Shown here: piece after piece, positions 35,898-46,036 of the stretch | Layout of the letters: the number at the start of each line of letters is the position of its first letter | How positions within the stretch are numbered: position 1 is the stretch's first letter | Assembly: GCF_001612635.1 (NCBI RefSeq) | Contig: NZ_BDAV01000001.1 | Span: 224,227 to 288,226, forward strand | Length of the DNA stretch: 64,000 nt | Direction: 5' to 3' | From: Nocardia africana NBRC 100379 | GTDB taxonomy: Bacteria; Actinomycetota; Actinomycetes; Mycobacteriales; Mycobacteriaceae | Position numbers and translations under genes: made by a program | Notes under the pieces: model-generated | What the model saw: only the letters and a program-made list of their open reading frames with translations | The model's database searches: none | Told to the model about the DNA's origin: nothing

Positions 35898-35989
35898 CTA
35901 TCTCGCCCCTCGAGTTGAATTGCGGTGAGCGCGGAGACCCTGCGTCGGACGCAGGCTGCCCGCCCCGGCCTACCGTCGATCGATACAGC

Positions 35990-36027
35990 ACGAGAGCAGG
36001 CGCCCGGGATTGGACGCCTGCTCTCGT
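35990..36027 (-). terminator. Hairpin terminator after rpsI
   Basis: Perfect 13-bp inverted repeat (35990-36002 with 36015-36027) around a 12-nt loop, about 75 bp beyond the rpsI stop and about 90 bp before the glmM start on the minus strand. No strong U-run follows, so termination may be partial and allow read-through into glmM. Confidence 0.7.
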
Positions 36028-36100
36028 ACGGGGTCGCGTCGGCCGTGCTCCCACCGGCACACCGTGCGGGTGCGAGTGGGAGCGGCCGCGCGCTGCAAGA

Positions 36101-36613
36101 TCAGCGCTTCGAGTACTGCGGAGCCTTGCGGGCCTTCTTGAGGCCGTACTTCTTACGCTCGGTGGCACGCGGGTCACGCGTCAGGAAGCCGGCCCGCTTG
36201 AGGGCGGGACGGTCGTCCGGGGTGACCTCGATCAGCGCGCGGGCGATGGCGAGACGCAGCGCGCCGGCCTGACCCGACGGGCCGCCGCCGACCAGGCGGG
36301 CGTGCACATCGAAGGTTTCGGTGCGCTCGACGGTGACCAGCGGGGACTTCACCAGCTGCTGGTGCACCTTGTTCGGGAAGTAGTCCTCGATGGTGCGGCC
36401 GTTGAGCACGAACTGGCCGGAACCCGGGACCAGGCGAACCCGGACCACGGCCTCCTTGCGGCGGCCGACGGTCTGCACCGGGCGGTCGATCACGACCGGC
36501 GCGGCGAAGCCCTCGGACTCGGTGTACTCGGCGTCGTAGCCGGCACCCTCGTCGACGACCTCCGCGGGGGCGTCCTCGACGTATTCCTCGTTGAATTCCT
36601 CAGGAGCGGTCAC
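36101..36613 (-). CDS. rpsI: 30S ribosomal protein S9
   Basis: 170 residues. The S9 core starts at about residue 50 ([13 protein letters not shown]) and ends in the canonical KAPQYSKR, which reaches the P-site tRNA. The first 45 residues are an acidic extension ([19 protein letters not shown]), longer than in most bacteria but common in actinomycetes. The start overlaps the rplM stop by 4 bp. Confidence 0.98.
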   Translation of the reverse strand: MTAPEEFNEEYVEDAPAEVVDEGAGYDAEYTESEGFAAPVVIDRPVQTVGRRKEAVVRVRLVPGSGQFVLNGRTIEDYFPNKVHQQLVKSPLVTVERTETFDVHARLVGGGPSGQAGALRLAIARALIEVTPDDRPALKRAGFLTRDPRATERKKYGLKKARKAPQYSKR

Positions 36614-37053
36614 TGGGCCACCTGCTTGATCTCGAACGGAACGGGCTGCTGGGCCGCGTGCGGATGCGACGGGCCGCCGTAGACCTTCAACTTGCGCGCG
36701 ATCTGGTTGCCCAGCTTGTTCTTCGGGATCATGCCCTTGACGGCACGCTCCACGACGCGCTCCGGCCGGGTGTCGAGCAGCTGCCCGACAGACCGGGACT
36801 TCAGGCCACCGGGGTGCCCGGAGTGGGTGTAGAGGAGCTTGTCCTCGCGCTTGTTGCCGGAAACGGCAACCTTGTCGGCATTGATGATGATGACGAAGTC
36901 GCCACCATCGACGTTGGGGGCGTAGGTCGGCTTGTTCTTGCCACGCAGCAGATTCGCTGCCTGCACGGCAAGGCGGCCGAGCACTACGTCAGTGGCGTCG
37001 ATGACGTACCACTGCCGGGTCACGTCACCCGCCTTCGGGCTGTACGTAGGCAC
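36610..37053 (-). CDS. rplM: 50S ribosomal protein L13
   Basis: 147 residues: [15 protein letters not shown], the YTHSGHPGG motif and the conserved [15 protein letters not shown] start at 37053 (V-P-T-Y-S-P-K). First gene of the rplM-rpsI operon; its promoter should lie in the 176 bp upstream. Classic L13-S9 pairing. Confidence 0.98.
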   Translation of the reverse strand: MPTYSPKAGDVTRQWYVIDATDVVLGRLAVQAANLLRGKNKPTYAPNVDGGDFVIIINADKVAVSGNKREDKLLYTHSGHPGGLKSRSVGQLLDTRPERVVERAVKGMIPKNKLGNQIARKLKVYGGPSHPHAAQQPVPFEIKQVAQ

Positions 37054-37229
37054 AGTGCTTCCCTGTCTGTCGTTGATGTTCTGCCAGCCAGGCGAACGGT
37101 CGAGTGATCCCGGCGGCCGGTGGAGACCCGGGGCTCGTGGGACGGCACGGACGAATCCGCGACGTACCGCACGCCGAACGACGACGATACCAGGACCGGA
37201 TCGGGGTCCCGAAATCGCCTCTTCACTCG

Positions 37230-38978
37230 TCAGATGTGAATCGGCGGGCCCGAGTCGAACGCACCCGGGACGGTCGGAACCACGTAGTGCAGATTGTCGA
37301 CCGCCAGATGCGCACAGGGATGGTCGGCGACCGTCCGCATATCCGGTCCCGGGCGCTCGACGGCGTTCGGCGTGACCGAACAGGCCGGGCTGGGCTCGGG
37401 CGCGCGTGCCACCTTGTCCACGGCCGGCCAGGAGCCGAAGTCGGATTCCGCGCCGGTCCCGGCCCGCGATCGCGCGTCGAGGGCCGCCGCGCCGCCGGTA
37501 CGCGCGCCGGAGGCCCCGGGCATCGCCGCCGAGATGTGGTCGGGAAGCGGCCGCGCCATGTGATTCGGTTCACCGTCGGCGTGGATCGCGAGCGCCGCCA
37601 GCGCCACCGCCCCGACGATCGTCGGCGCGCCGAACAGATTGTCCTTGACCTTGCTCCACAGCTTGCCCTTGTGGGCGTGTTCCTCGTGGTCGGGTGGTTC
37701 CCCGGCCGATGACCGACCACCGGTTTCGGTGGTCCGCTGATCATCGACCGGGCCGGCCGGGGGGCGGGTGAACCTGCTTTCCAGCCGGCCGGCCTCCCGG
37801 GTCAACCGGGTGGTCGGCTCACCGGCCGGCAGAGGCAGCGGGCCCGATATGGGCCCGGCATCGCGCGCCGCGTGCCGGCCCTGGGCGAGCCCCTGCGGAT
37901 TCGGTGGCTCCGGACGATGCTGCGGTTCGGCGGGCGGGCGCGCGGGGTCGGGCAATCCCGCGTCCTGCCACGCGTGCCGGCCCGCGTTCTCGGCCCGGGA
38001 ATCGGCTTGCGGCACACCGCGATTCGGGCCGGGCTGATTCGACGCCGCCTGCATCGGACCGGGTCGGGGCGGACCCGGCTGATTCGGCACAGCCGGATTC
38101 GGCGCTGGAACCGGACCCTGCTCCGCCTCGGCGTATTCGCTGTCGGTGACCAGCAGATGCGCCGCGCCCAGCACCAGGGCGTGCATCGGATGATCGGCCA
38201 CCCGCAGCCGGTTGCCCAGATGATTCTGGAACGCCAGCCGCAACGCGTCGTTGAAACACACGTTGCCGGTGAGCAGCACCGTCGAGGTGTCGGCGCCGAT
38301 CGAGCGGGCCGCGGCCATCACCTCGATGACGACGTTGTCCGCCGAATGCGCGTCCCGCATCGAATCCGGCGTGATCGGGACCCCGACCGATTCGGTGGGC
38401 TGCTCGTCGTCCCCGTCGACGGCCACCACCAGGCAGACCCGGCCGTCGGAGTAGACGCCGGTCGCGCCGACACCGCGGCGGCCGTGCGCGGGCGGCTGCA
38501 CCAGGCCCAGGGCCCGCACGTAACCGGACAGCGCCACGGATTCGGGCAGCGGGTCGGTGACGACATCCATCTGCTCGACCAGACGGCAGTACTCCTCGAC
38601 CTTCCCGTCGGCCCAGTCGTCCGGGAACGGCAACGCCACCACGTCGGGCTTGCCGCGCAACCGGGTGCCGATCGCGGCGAGCGGGTTGTAGAGCCGGGCA
38701 CGGAACACCAACTCCGCCGGCCAGGTCGCCCCGGCGATGCGGATCTGCTGATGCCCGAGGATGTCGCGCACGTCGGAGACCGCGATGCCCAGATCGGGCC
38801 GCTGCCGGTCCACGCCCGCGGTGTGCAGCCGTCCGGACTTGTCCGCCAGCAAATACGCAGGCGGCGTATATGTGCCTTCCACCTGGACCGGGCGGATCGG
38901 TATCCCACCGCCACCGGCGGCCACGGACACCACATCCCATCCGAGATGTATCGCCCCAACTCGAGCCGTCACATGCAT
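37230..38978 (-). CDS. T7SS-associated actin-fold membrane protein
   Basis: 582 residues. The N-terminal 290 residues or so look like a degenerate Hsp70/actin fold: [13 protein letters not shown] at the phosphate-1 position, [12 protein letters not shown], and [14 protein letters not shown] in place of the adenosine motif. A long Pro/Asn/Gly-rich cytoplasmic linker follows (about 295-440), then a TM helix ([15 protein letters not shown], about 450-465) and a tail of about 110 residues with two Cys. It resembles the T7SS-associated proteins found near ESX-4 genes. Probably follows the FHA-ABC gene in one transcript (85-bp gap). Exact role unknown. Confidence 0.65.
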   Translation of the reverse strand: MHVTARVGAIHLGWDVVSVAAGGGGIPIRPVQVEGTYTPPAYLLADKSGRLHTAGVDRQRPDLGIAVSDVRDILGHQQIRIAGATWPAELVFRARLYNPLAAIGTRLRGKPDVVALPFPDDWADGKVEEYCRLVEQMDVVTDPLPESVALSGYVRALGLVQPPAHGRRGVGATGVYSDGRVCLVVAVDGDDEQPTESVGVPITPDSMRDAHSADNVVIEVMAAARSIGADTSTVLLTGNVCFNDALRLAFQNHLGNRLRVADHPMHALVLGAAHLLVTDSEYAEAEQGPVPAPNPAVPNQPGPPRPGPMQAASNQPGPNRGVPQADSRAENAGRHAWQDAGLPDPARPPAEPQHRPEPPNPQGLAQGRHAARDAGPISGPLPLPAGEPTTRLTREAGRLESRFTRPPAGPVDDQRTTETGGRSSAGEPPDHEEHAHKGKLWSKVKDNLFGAPTIVGAVALAALAIHADGEPNHMARPLPDHISAAMPGASGARTGGAAALDARSRAGTGAESDFGSWPAVDKVARAPEPSPACSVTPNAVERPGPDMRTVADHPCAHLAVDNLHYVVPTVPGAFDSGPPIHI

Positions 38979-39063
38979 AAGTGTGCCTGCTGTCGCGTCG
39001 GCACGCTCGGGGCAGGCCCGATTAGTGCGGACATTCCCTGTCGATGCTCGTCCGCGGCCCCGT

Positions 39064-41715
39064 TCACGCGGCCGACTTCTTCAGCCGCAGACGCCACCAT
39101 GTCAGCGTGGACAGCGCCGCGGTGAGCACGATCAACATGCCGGCGTCGAGGAACCAGAAACCGGGTTTGTGCTGCCAGATCGCATCGGGCTGGGCGTTGA
39201 CGAACAGGGTGCGCAGATCGATGGTCGAGGCGCCGCCGGCGAATCCCCAGCGCGACGGGAAGACATACGAAAGCTGTTCCAGCACCACGCGATCGGTCAC
39301 CGGAATCATGCCTCCGGCCATCACCAGCTGACACATGATCATGACCACCAGCAACGGCATGACCTGTTCGTTCGACTTGGCCACGGTCGACAACAACAAT
39401 CCGACGACCACACATGTCACCGCGGTCAGCGCGATATCGACATAGAGCTCCACACTGCCGGACGGGATGAGCGCCCCCGTCCCGGGAGGGTTCTTCCCGG
39501 CCAGCACGATGGCCACCAGCACCGCGGACTGCAGCAGTGCCGCGACACCGAAAACCATCACCTTCGCCAGCAGATACGCCGAGGGCAGCAGGCCGACGGC
39601 GCGCTCCCGCAGGAAGATCGGGCGTTCCCCGACCAGGTCGCGGACGGTCAGCGTCGACCCCATGAAGCATGCGCCCAGGATGAGAACGACCAGCAGCTGC
39701 TGAGATTCACTTCCCCCGGTGAGTTGCGGATGCAATTGGCCGTCCGGCCCGAGGATCGGTGGGGCGGCGGCGAAACCGTTCTTCCCCGGCACGACCAGGC
39801 ACAGCACACCCAGCACGAACGGCAGGACCACGAGGAAGGCCAGGTAGCCGCGGTCGGCCAGGATCAGCCGGACCTGCCGTCGCGACAGTGTCGACAGTTG
39901 TTTCCAGCCACTGGATTTCGGTGGCTGTCCCATCACACCGCGCGGCACCGCCGGCGGTGGCGGTGGCAGCGCCGCCTGCCGGGACCGGTAGTTCGCGAAG
40001 GCGCGATCGGGTTCGGCGGCGACCCGCGCGAAGATCTCCGCCCAATCGCTGGTCCCGAGAAAGTCGCCGACCCCGGCCGGATGTCCGCAGAACGCGGTCT
40101 TGCCACCGGGCGCCAGCAGCAACACCTGATCGCACATGTCCAGGCAGGCCACCGAGTGCGTGACCACGATGACGGTGCGCCCGGCGTCGGCGAGCTCGCG
40201 CAGCATGGTCATGACCTGCCGGTCCAGCGCCGGGTCCAGACCGGAGGTGGGTTCGTCGAGCAACAGCAGGGCCGGACCGGTCAGCAGTTCCAGCGCGACG
40301 GAAGCGCGCTTGCGCTGACCGCCGGAGAGCCGGTCGACGCGAGTATCGGCATGTTCGGTCAGCGACAGTTCCTTCAGCACACCGTCGATGACCTGCTGCC
40401 GGTCGGCCTTCGAGGAGTCCGGCGGCAGCCGCAGTTCGGCGGCGAATCCGAGCGCCTGGCGCACGGTGAGCTGGCGGTGCAGCACATCGTCCTGCGGGAC
40501 CATGCCGATCCGACTCCGCATGGCCTCGTATTCGGCGTGCAGGTTACGGCCCTCGAAGGTGACCACACCGGCCGACGGATGTGTCGTTCCGGCAATGAGT
40601 TTCGACAGCGTCGACTTACCGGCGCCCGAGGGTCCGATGAGCGCGGTCAGGGTGCCGCGGCCGGCCTGCATGTTGACGTCCACGAGCAGCTGTTTGTTGC
40701 CCTCGACGACGAAGCCGACGCCGTGCACGCTCAATCCCTGCTCGGTGACCGGCTTCTTGCGGTGCTTCAACGTGCCTTCCTGCACGACGAAGTCCACGTT
40801 GCCGATGGTGACGATATCGCGTTCGCGCAGCGCGACCCGCTGCTCGCGGCGGCCGTTGACGAAGGTGCCGTTGGCCGAGCCGACATCCTCGAGGACGAGG
40901 CCCTCGCCGCTCTTGATCAGGCGGGCGTGCCGGCGCGAGGCCAGCGGATCGTTGACGACGATCTGGTTGTCGCTGGTGCGGCCGATGGTCAGGCCGCCGG
41001 CCGGAATGCGGTCGGCCCGTGCGATCGGCGCGGTCGAGGCCCGCGCGCGCACCGGCGGCAGTGCCGAAGTGTCGGCCTTGGTGGTCATATTGACGTTCGG
41101 CACACCGCCCGAACCGTGAGCCGCCGGAATCGGTTGGGACGGGCGTTGATTCGGCCCTTGTGCGGGCCGCGACGGCGGCTGGGGCGCGGGCGGGCGGCGC
41201 AACTGCCCGGATTGCGGTGTGGGATGGGGCGATTGCCGGCGCTGTTGCTGCCCGCCACCGTGCTGTCCCCCACCGTGCTGACCCCCGCCACGCTGACCAC
41301 CCTCGTGCTGCCCCCCGCCTCGTGGACCGGCGTCCCGGGTGGGCGGATTCGGCGCACGGCCCGGCGACTGCGCCCGGGTGGGCGGCGCGGGCGGCCGGAA
41401 TTGCGCCTCCGGCAGCAGATGAACCAGCGGCCCCGTGATCGCGTCACCCAGCCGGACCAGCATCGGCCGATCCACCGGAACGGGACGCGTGATCCGCTGG
41501 GCGTCCACGAAAACCCCGTTGGTACTGCCGTTGTCGGAGAGCACCCAGGCGCCCCCCTGCCAGCCAAGTGTCGCGTGCACACGAGAGACCAGCGGACTGT
41601 CGACGAACACCGTCACCTCGGGCGCGCGGCCCAGGGTCACCTGCTGAGTGTTTTCGAAGATCCGATCGGTTCCCTCATGGCGCACGGTGATCTTCTGCGC
41701 CCCCGGTAATGACAT
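39064..41715 (-). CDS. FHA-domain ABC transporter (Rv1747-like)
   Basis: 883 residues. FHA domain 1 (about 10-95; LGRAPEV, SRVHATL, NGSTNGVFV), a G/Q/H repeat linker, FHA domain 2 (about 235-320; IGRTSDN, SRRHARL, GSANGTFVN), then an ABC ATPase (GPSGAGKST, LSGGQRKRAS, LLLLDEPTSGLDP) and a six-helix ABC2 membrane domain. This is the architecture of M. tuberculosis Rv1747, an exporter regulated by Ser/Thr kinases through its FHA domains. A kinase gene lies 8 kb away. Start ATG 41715; an ATG at 41745 is possible, and neither has a good RBS. Confidence 0.92.
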   Translation of the reverse strand: MSLPGAQKITVRHEGTDRIFENTQQVTLGRAPEVTVFVDSPLVSRVHATLGWQGGAWVLSDNGSTNGVFVDAQRITRPVPVDRPMLVRLGDAITGPLVHLLPEAQFRPPAPPTRAQSPGRAPNPPTRDAGPRGGGQHEGGQRGGGQHGGGQHGGGQQQRRQSPHPTPQSGQLRRPPAPQPPSRPAQGPNQRPSQPIPAAHGSGGVPNVNMTTKADTSALPPVRARASTAPIARADRIPAGGLTIGRTSDNQIVVNDPLASRRHARLIKSGEGLVLEDVGSANGTFVNGRREQRVALRERDIVTIGNVDFVVQEGTLKHRKKPVTEQGLSVHGVGFVVEGNKQLLVDVNMQAGRGTLTALIGPSGAGKSTLSKLIAGTTHPSAGVVTFEGRNLHAEYEAMRSRIGMVPQDDVLHRQLTVRQALGFAAELRLPPDSSKADRQQVIDGVLKELSLTEHADTRVDRLSGGQRKRASVALELLTGPALLLLDEPTSGLDPALDRQVMTMLRELADAGRTVIVVTHSVACLDMCDQVLLLAPGGKTAFCGHPAGVGDFLGTSDWAEIFARVAAEPDRAFANYRSRQAALPPPPPAVPRGVMGQPPKSSGWKQLSTLSRRQVRLILADRGYLAFLVVLPFVLGVLCLVVPGKNGFAAAPPILGPDGQLHPQLTGGSESQQLLVVLILGACFMGSTLTVRDLVGERPIFLRERAVGLLPSAYLLAKVMVFGVAALLQSAVLVAIVLAGKNPPGTGALIPSGSVELYVDIALTAVTCVVVGLLLSTVAKSNEQVMPLLVVMIMCQLVMAGGMIPVTDRVVLEQLSYVFPSRWGFAGGASTIDLRTLFVNAQPDAIWQHKPGFWFLDAGMLIVLTAALSTLTWWRLRLKKSAA
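41248..41322. repeat. In-frame Gly/Gln/His repeat in the FHA-ABC linker
   Basis: Imperfect tandem units of about 15 bp encode G-G-G-Q-H type blocks between the two FHA domains. Units vary in sequence, and copy number may vary between strains. Confidence 0.7.
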
Positions 41716-41826
41716 GAGCCGGATAATATGCGATGGCCGTGACATCGGTGGGGCTCGAACGTGCCCCCGATCGCCGGGGGCGGCGCAGGTGACGCAGCGA
41801 CGACCGGCCCGGGGAGGGATGGGGAG

Positions 41827-43272
41827 ATGGCGAAACGCCCGGTGACGGCGACCCTCGCCGTACTGGTGCTGGCGGTCGGCCTGCTGGCCGGATGCACCAT
41901 GACGACCGGTGGGTACGCCGTTTCCATCTACGACGACCCGTTCCAGGTCGCCGGACTGCCCACCACCAGCGGCCCCAGCGGTCCTCGTTCCGGTGTTCCC
42001 GATTCCGCGCTGACCGCGACCGGTGGCGACAAGGGCGCGGTGGACACATTGGCGCTCAACGCCATCGACGACATCCAAAGCTACTGGCGCGACGAGTATC
42101 ACAACGAATTCCAGGGTGACTTCACCCCCGTCACCAAGTTCTATTCCTGGAGCGCGAAGGCGCCGCGCTCGCAGGAGACGCAGTTCTGCAAGGACACGAC
42201 CTATCACCTGGTCAACGCGGCCTACTGTCGGCTGGACAATTCCGTCGGCTGGGACCGCGGGGTTCTGCTGCCGATGATGCAGGACAGCTTCGGGAAGATG
42301 GCCGTGGTGATGGTGCTCGCGCACGAATACGGCCACGCCATCCAGACGATGTCGCGCATCGTCACCGCCAAGGATCCGGTCATCGTGAAGGAGCAGCAGG
42401 CCGACTGTTTCGCCGGGGCGTTCATGCGTCACGTCGCCGAGGACAAGGCCGCGCATTTCACGATCAACACCTCCGACGGCCTCAACAACGTGCTGGCCGC
42501 GACGGTCGCCATCCGCGACGCCAATCCCGAGGATCCGGAATCGGTGCACGGCTCGGCCTTCGAGCGGGTGACCGCGGTGCAGATCGGTTTCACCGACGGC
42601 CCCAAGGGCTGCAAGGCGATCGATATGAAGGACATCGATCGCCGCCGCAAGAATCTGCCGCAGTCCTTCGGCGACGACGTCAACCGCGGCGAACTGGCGA
42701 TCTCCAAGGACAGCCTCAAGGAGTTGAGCAAGGCGATGGCGGCGATCATGCCGATCCCGTCCGAACCGACCTACGACTATCACGGCGCCCTCATGCACTG
42801 CAGCAACGGCGCCGACACCGTGCCCGTCACCTACTGCCCCGCGACCAATACGATCGGCACCGACATTCCGGCCCTCGCACAGCGCGGCGCCGCGAATACC
42901 GATGAGCAGGACGGCTTTCCGACTCGTATCGGCGGCGACTACAACGCCTACGTCGTGTTCGTCTCCCGCTACGCGCTCGCGGTGCAGCGCAACGCGCACC
43001 AGCAGTTGACCGGAGCGAAGACCGGCTTGCGGGCCGCCTGTCTGTCGGGGGTGATCACCGCGAAGCTCGCCGATCCGCATCGCGATGCCGGCCAGGGCGA
43101 TATCGCGCTGTCTCCCGGCGATCTCGACAAAGCGGTGTCGGGACTGCTCAGCGATGGGCTGGCGGCCAGCGATGTGGAGGGCAAGACGGTGCCGAGCGGC
43201 TTCTCCCGGGTGGACGCGTTCCGGGCCGGCGTGCTGGGCACACAGGAGATCTGCGAGGCGCGCTACTCCTGA
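41827..43272 (+). CDS. Lipoprotein neutral zinc metallopeptidase
   Basis: 481 residues. Signal peptide with lipobox L-L-A-G-C (about residues 20-24), then a zinc-peptidase domain: active site VLAHEYGHAIQ (H-E-x-x-H) and third-ligand region VKEQQADCFAGAF. This is the putative neutral zinc metallopeptidase type (PF04228-like). It acts outside the membrane. RBS GGGAGGGATGGGGAG before the ATG at 41827. Divergent from the FHA-ABC gene and convergent with the FHA gene. Confidence 0.87.
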   Translation: MAKRPVTATLAVLVLAVGLLAGCTMTTGGYAVSIYDDPFQVAGLPTTSGPSGPRSGVPDSALTATGGDKGAVDTLALNAIDDIQSYWRDEYHNEFQGDFTPVTKFYSWSAKAPRSQETQFCKDTTYHLVNAAYCRLDNSVGWDRGVLLPMMQDSFGKMAVVMVLAHEYGHAIQTMSRIVTAKDPVIVKEQQADCFAGAFMRHVAEDKAAHFTINTSDGLNNVLAATVAIRDANPEDPESVHGSAFERVTAVQIGFTDGPKGCKAIDMKDIDRRRKNLPQSFGDDVNRGELAISKDSLKELSKAMAAIMPIPSEPTYDYHGALMHCSNGADTVPVTYCPATNTIGTDIPALAQRGAANTDEQDGFPTRIGGDYNAYVVFVSRYALAVQRNAHQQLTGAKTGLRAACLSGVITAKLADPHRDAGQGDIALSPGDLDKAVSGLLSDGLAASDVEGKTVPSGFSRVDAFRAGVLGTQEICEARYS

Positions 43273-43314
43273 ACGGCTCGGTCGACTCAGCCGAACGGCT
43301 CGATCGACTCAGCC
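43271..43314. repeat. 22-bp direct repeat across two convergent gene ends
   Basis: Two adjacent 22-bp copies (43271-43292, 43293-43314) with one mismatch, plus a partial third. Copy 1 covers the metallopeptidase stop; copy 2 contains the stop and last codons of the FHA gene. It looks like a recent slippage duplication. Confidence 0.85.
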
Positions 43315-44607
43315 GAACGGAGGGGGCGCGGCCGGCTCCAATCGCAGGACGCGATTGCCGAGCATGATCTCGGAGCCCTGCGCCAGCACCATCGGCTGAT
43401 TCGGTTGCAGCCGAATCCAATCGCGATATCCGGCCGGCCGAGCCCGGGTGCCGTTGGTCGAACCGCGGTCCACGACGGTGATATCCCAGTTCATCAATCG
43501 AATTTCGGCGTGGGCCCGCGACATTCCGCCGGAGGAGTCCTCGATCTTGACCGGCACCAGACCCCGCTGGGCGGCCTCCGAGTTCTCCGGGTCCCGTCCG
43601 ATCACGGCATCGGCCGCGAGCAGATAGGTCATGCCGTCATCGAGCACGAGCATGCCCAGTGGCGGCCGCACGACCTCGGCCGGCTGCTGGGTCTGGTCGA
43701 CCGGCATCCCGCAGACCGTGCAGAACGCCGAGCGTGGATCGCTCGGATGGGCACGGGCGCACTTGAACCCCATCACCCGCACCGTCAGCGAGGTCGCGCG
43801 AGCGGTCGCCTCCATCCGGCGTTCCAATTCGGGATCGGGACCGGGGGCGGGATTCGTACCGCGCAACCGGGTTTCGGCCAGACGGGGATCCTCCGCCGGT
43901 TCGGGATGTGATATCCCTTGCCGCGCATCGGTATCGGGTGTCCGGTCCGGCCGGGTCGGCGGCGGGGGCAGTTGCGGTTCGGCCCGCGGCGCGTCCAATT
44001 GCGAAGTGGGCGAGGGCTCGGCGCGATGGTGCGCACCAGCGGCGGGACGGGCGATGCGATCACGCGCGCGTGTCCGCTCGCCCTCGAACCAGATCACCGC
44101 ACCCGCGGCGGCTGCCACACCCTCCACCAAGGAGCCGATGCCGCGTTCGGGCAGTTCCGGAATCCGGCCGCGCTCGTCGTCGATGAACAGTGCCGCGGCG
44201 TGGGCCGGCGGTTCGGTGAAGCGGTCGACGGTGAAAGCGGCATCCACGCCGCGGTAGTACTCGACACCCCGGGCGCCCGCGAGGACCGCGGTGACCGACC
44301 CGTGCAGGAAGATCGCGACCCCGCCGGTATCCGAGCTGGAGAGAATGCCCAGGTCGACCGGGCTGCCGTCGACCTGCTCGGCCTCCTGTATCAACCAGCG
44401 GGTGGCCTCGCGCGCGATAATCCGGCCGGGTCCTTGCGGGGCGTGCTCGGAGGCCTCGGACACCAGCTGCGCCAGCGCCTCGGCGGCCCGCATCGCCGGT
44501 GCGTCGGGGTGAACCCGGCCGCGATCACGATGCGCGACAACGACAACCGCCCCCGCGACGCGCACGACGACATGATTACCGGCGACAACCTCGACCTGCC
44601 GATCCAT
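43309..44607 (-). CDS. FHA-domain protein with zinc-ribbon-like Cys cluster
   Basis: 432 residues. The N-terminal 190 residues or so form an alpha/beta domain (VAIFLHGSVTAVLAG, VDAAFTVDRFTEPP), followed by a Pro-rich linker. A C-x3-H-x9-C-x2-C cluster (FKCARAH then FCTVCGMP, about 285-305) suggests metal binding. The C-terminal FHA domain (about 330-425) has IGRDPEN, SRAHAEI and RGSTNGTRA. FHA domains bind phospho-threonine, so a target of the kinase at 50121 is plausible. The ATG at 44607 is preceded by an in-frame TTG. Confidence 0.83.
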   Translation of the reverse strand: MDRQVEVVAGNHVVVRVAGAVVVVAHRDRGRVHPDAPAMRAAEALAQLVSEASEHAPQGPGRIIAREATRWLIQEAEQVDGSPVDLGILSSSDTGGVAIFLHGSVTAVLAGARGVEYYRGVDAAFTVDRFTEPPAHAAALFIDDERGRIPELPERGIGSLVEGVAAAAGAVIWFEGERTRARDRIARPAAGAHHRAEPSPTSQLDAPRAEPQLPPPPTRPDRTPDTDARQGISHPEPAEDPRLAETRLRGTNPAPGPDPELERRMEATARATSLTVRVMGFKCARAHPSDPRSAFCTVCGMPVDQTQQPAEVVRPPLGMLVLDDGMTYLLAADAVIGRDPENSEAAQRGLVPVKIEDSSGGMSRAHAEIRLMNWDITVVDRGSTNGTRARPAGYRDWIRLQPNQPMVLAQGSEIMLGNRVLRLEPAAPPPFG

Positions 44608-44761
44608 CAACGGAATCGGCCTCCGAGCGAGATCAGCGCAGCGGTCACCACACGGACAAGGTTAAGGCAATCGTTGTCCATGAGTCCCCGCTGCGGGGTC
44701 CGGTCCGGTAATTTCGATGGTGGAGAACCGGGAGAGAGCACCGGGAGAAGGGGGGCGGTCC

Positions 44762-45961
44762 GTGGACCGAACGATTCGCAGATTTCTGGTTTTCACCTGC
44801 GCCGCACTGCTGGCCGTGCTGACCGGTTGCGGCGTGCAGGGCACCCCGATCGCGGCCGAGATCGATGTCCGCACCCTCGATGTCGGCCCGTACCCGGTCG
44901 ACCGCCACAGCTACGACGCCACCGCGGGCAGCAAAGGGACGCTGGCGGAGGGGATGCGGATGTCACAGGCCGTGGTCCCGGCCGTCCGCATCGACCCCTC
45001 GCTGACGATCGGCGCCGGCGGGCGCGTCGTCGCCGACAGCACCGAGGCCACCCGCCGCCTGCTGGCCGCGGTCTCCAAACCGGTGCTCGACCGCAACAAG
45101 ATGATCGTCGCCTATGTCGCGGCGGGTTCCGACAAGCCCGGCTCGCTGGACAGCGCGGCCGCGGCGACCTCGGTCACCGATCTCGTGCTGCGCTTCCCGG
45201 ACGAGTCCGCTGCCCGGCAGGCCGCGCGCGAACTCGAGGATGTCGACTTCGGCGTCGCACCCGACCTCAATCGCAAACTCGCACTGCCGAAATACTCGGA
45301 CGCCTATATCCACTACCGTCCGGGGATCCCCACCATCGGCACCTTCATGGCCTACAAGCAGTTCGTGATCTCGCTGTTCATCGAGCGCCCCCGCTCCGAG
45401 GAGGCCGATCTGCTGGCCTGGGTCCAGAAGACCCTCGATGCCGAGGTGCCGGCACTCGATCACTTCCAGGCGACGCCGGCCGGCGGACTGGACGCGTTGC
45501 CGGTCGATCCGGACGGCCTGCTCGCCCGCGCGGTCGTGCGCGACCGATCGAACCGCACACCCGATGCCGATCGCTTCGCGGTCTATGCCGCACCGGCATT
45601 CGTGCACATTTCCTCCGACGAGACCACACGCCAGCGCCTCGTGGACGACACCGGCATGGATGCCATCGCCGTCGCCGACAACAGCTCGGTCTTGCGCGTC
45701 CGCGACGCCGATGCCGGCGCGCGCATGATCACAGGGCTGATCTCCGGTTCCGGTGAGCAGTACGAGCCGGCCGACGCGCCCAAGTCGGTGCCCGGGGCCA
45801 GATGCCTGACGCTCACCAGTGCGGGAGATCCTCAGAAGGACAGCAGATTCCGCTGCTACGTGCCCTACCGGCGATACGTCGAGGTCGTCAACGCCAACAG
45901 CCGCGACGATATCGATCAGCGGGTGGGCGCGGCGTATGCGTTGCTGGCCAACAGCTTCTGA
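44762..45961 (+). CDS. DUF7373-like lipoprotein, paralogue 1
   Basis: 399 residues. Signal peptide and lipobox L-T-G-C near residue 23, then the family motif DVRTLDVGPYP. A central LRFPDESAARQAARELE helix, a late pair of Cys (ARCLTL, FRCYVPY) and the end RVGAAYALLANSF are shared with four other genes in this block. GTG start 44762 chosen for AAGGGGGG. Surface lipoprotein; function unknown. Confidence 0.8.
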   Translation: MDRTIRRFLVFTCAALLAVLTGCGVQGTPIAAEIDVRTLDVGPYPVDRHSYDATAGSKGTLAEGMRMSQAVVPAVRIDPSLTIGAGGRVVADSTEATRRLLAAVSKPVLDRNKMIVAYVAAGSDKPGSLDSAAAATSVTDLVLRFPDESAARQAARELEDVDFGVAPDLNRKLALPKYSDAYIHYRPGIPTIGTFMAYKQFVISLFIERPRSEEADLLAWVQKTLDAEVPALDHFQATPAGGLDALPVDPDGLLARAVVRDRSNRTPDADRFAVYAAPAFVHISSDETTRQRLVDDTGMDAIAVADNSSVLRVRDADAGARMITGLISGSGEQYEPADAPKSVPGARCLTLTSAGDPQKDSRFRCYVPYRRYVEVVNANSRDDIDQRVGAAYALLANSF

Positions 45962-46036
45962 CCGGCCCCGGGTGGCGCGGGCGCGTCACCGTGCTGGAGT
46001 ACTATGCCGCGAGACCCAGCCTGGAAGGGGGAGCTG

